Origin: Pseudomonadota bacterium
Lineage (GTDB): Bacteria; Pseudomonadota; Gammaproteobacteria; Burkholderiales; Gallionellaceae
Direction: 5' to 3'
Assembly: GCA_021783525.1 (NCBI GenBank)
Contig: JAJXTT010000140.1
Coordinates: forward strand, 1 to 5,568
DNA: 5,568 nt
Under the pieces are notes generated by a model. It was not told the origin of the DNA. It ran no database searches and saw only the letters and a list, made by a program, of their open reading frames with translations. The translations under genes and the position numbers were made by a program. Shown in pieces: positions 5,483 to 5,568 of this stretch (position 1 is its first letter; each line of letters opens with the position of its first letter).

Positions 5483-5568
5483 ATGGAAAGAGACCAGGCC
5501 ACCGAACTTGTCCACAATCTTTTGCGCGGGATGGTCTCGCAGAAGGCGTCCGACCTGTTCATCACTTC
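5483..5568 (+). CDS. pilU: PilT-like retraction ATPase PilU (N-terminal fragment, runs off the window)
   Basis: Only 28 codons are visible. LLRGMVSQKASDLFIT (13-28) matches the N-terminal segment of PilT/PilU ATPases (compare PilT LLAFGVKNKASDLHLS), and SDLFIT is the typical PilU form. PilU is the accessory retraction motor acting with PilT. The ATG at 5483 has AGGAG six bases upstream. The gene begins 43 bp after the pilT stop on the same strand, the usual pilT-pilU order, with no terminator between, so cotranscription is likely. The symbol rests on position plus this short match. Confidence 0.85.
   Translation, partial: MERDQATELVHNLLRGMVSQKASDLFIT

Noticed and set aside
1..5568. CRISPR array, insertion sequence, phage or toxin-antitoxin system
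   Set aside because: No regularly spaced repeats, transposase or integrase motifs, or small paired ORFs were seen on either strand; gene content is housekeeping.

Overview
The window reads as ordinary chromosomal DNA of a Gram-negative proteobacterium. A betaproteobacterium, perhaps of the Nitrosomonadales/Gallionellaceae type, is the best guess. That rests on moderately high GC, a betaproteobacterial-looking HU protein, and the order yggS-proC-yggT-yggU divergent from pilT-pilU. The genus cannot be fixed from sequence alone.

Layout. At the left edge, on the minus strand, is the first 96 codons of a PstS-type phosphate-binding protein with a signal peptide (1-290). A 464-bp stretch without a convincing gene follows (291-754); it carries the PstS leader and a strong hairpin terminator at 702-729 that closes the next gene. 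From 755 to 4343 all genes are on the minus strand. In transcription order (right to left) they are yggS (PLP homeostasis protein), proC (pyrroline-5-carboxylate reductase), yggT (membrane protein), yggU (DUF167), a secreted START/SRPBCC-fold protein of unknown role, and hupB (HU). ProC, YggT and YggU are joined by 1-bp and 4-bp stop/start overlaps and are surely one translationally coupled unit. yggS is separated from proC by a 156-bp hairpin-rich spacer, and hupB has a good sigma70-type promoter of its own. On the plus strand, pilT (complete) and pilU (first 28 codons) run off the right edge and encode the type IV pilus retraction ATPases.

How it fits together. YggS and ProC are a classic conserved pair linking PLP balance and proline synthesis, and YggT/YggU are their usual companions. 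PilT/PilU power pilus retraction and twitching motility; their position next to yggS is a common conserved neighbourhood rather than proof of shared function.

I found no mobile element, CRISPR array, tRNA/rRNA or phage gene, and no strong candidate for an undescribed system. The points most worth a second look are the reciprocal promoter/start-codon overlap between yggS and pilT, the palindrome-dense yggS-proC spacer, and the uncharacterised secreted START-like protein.
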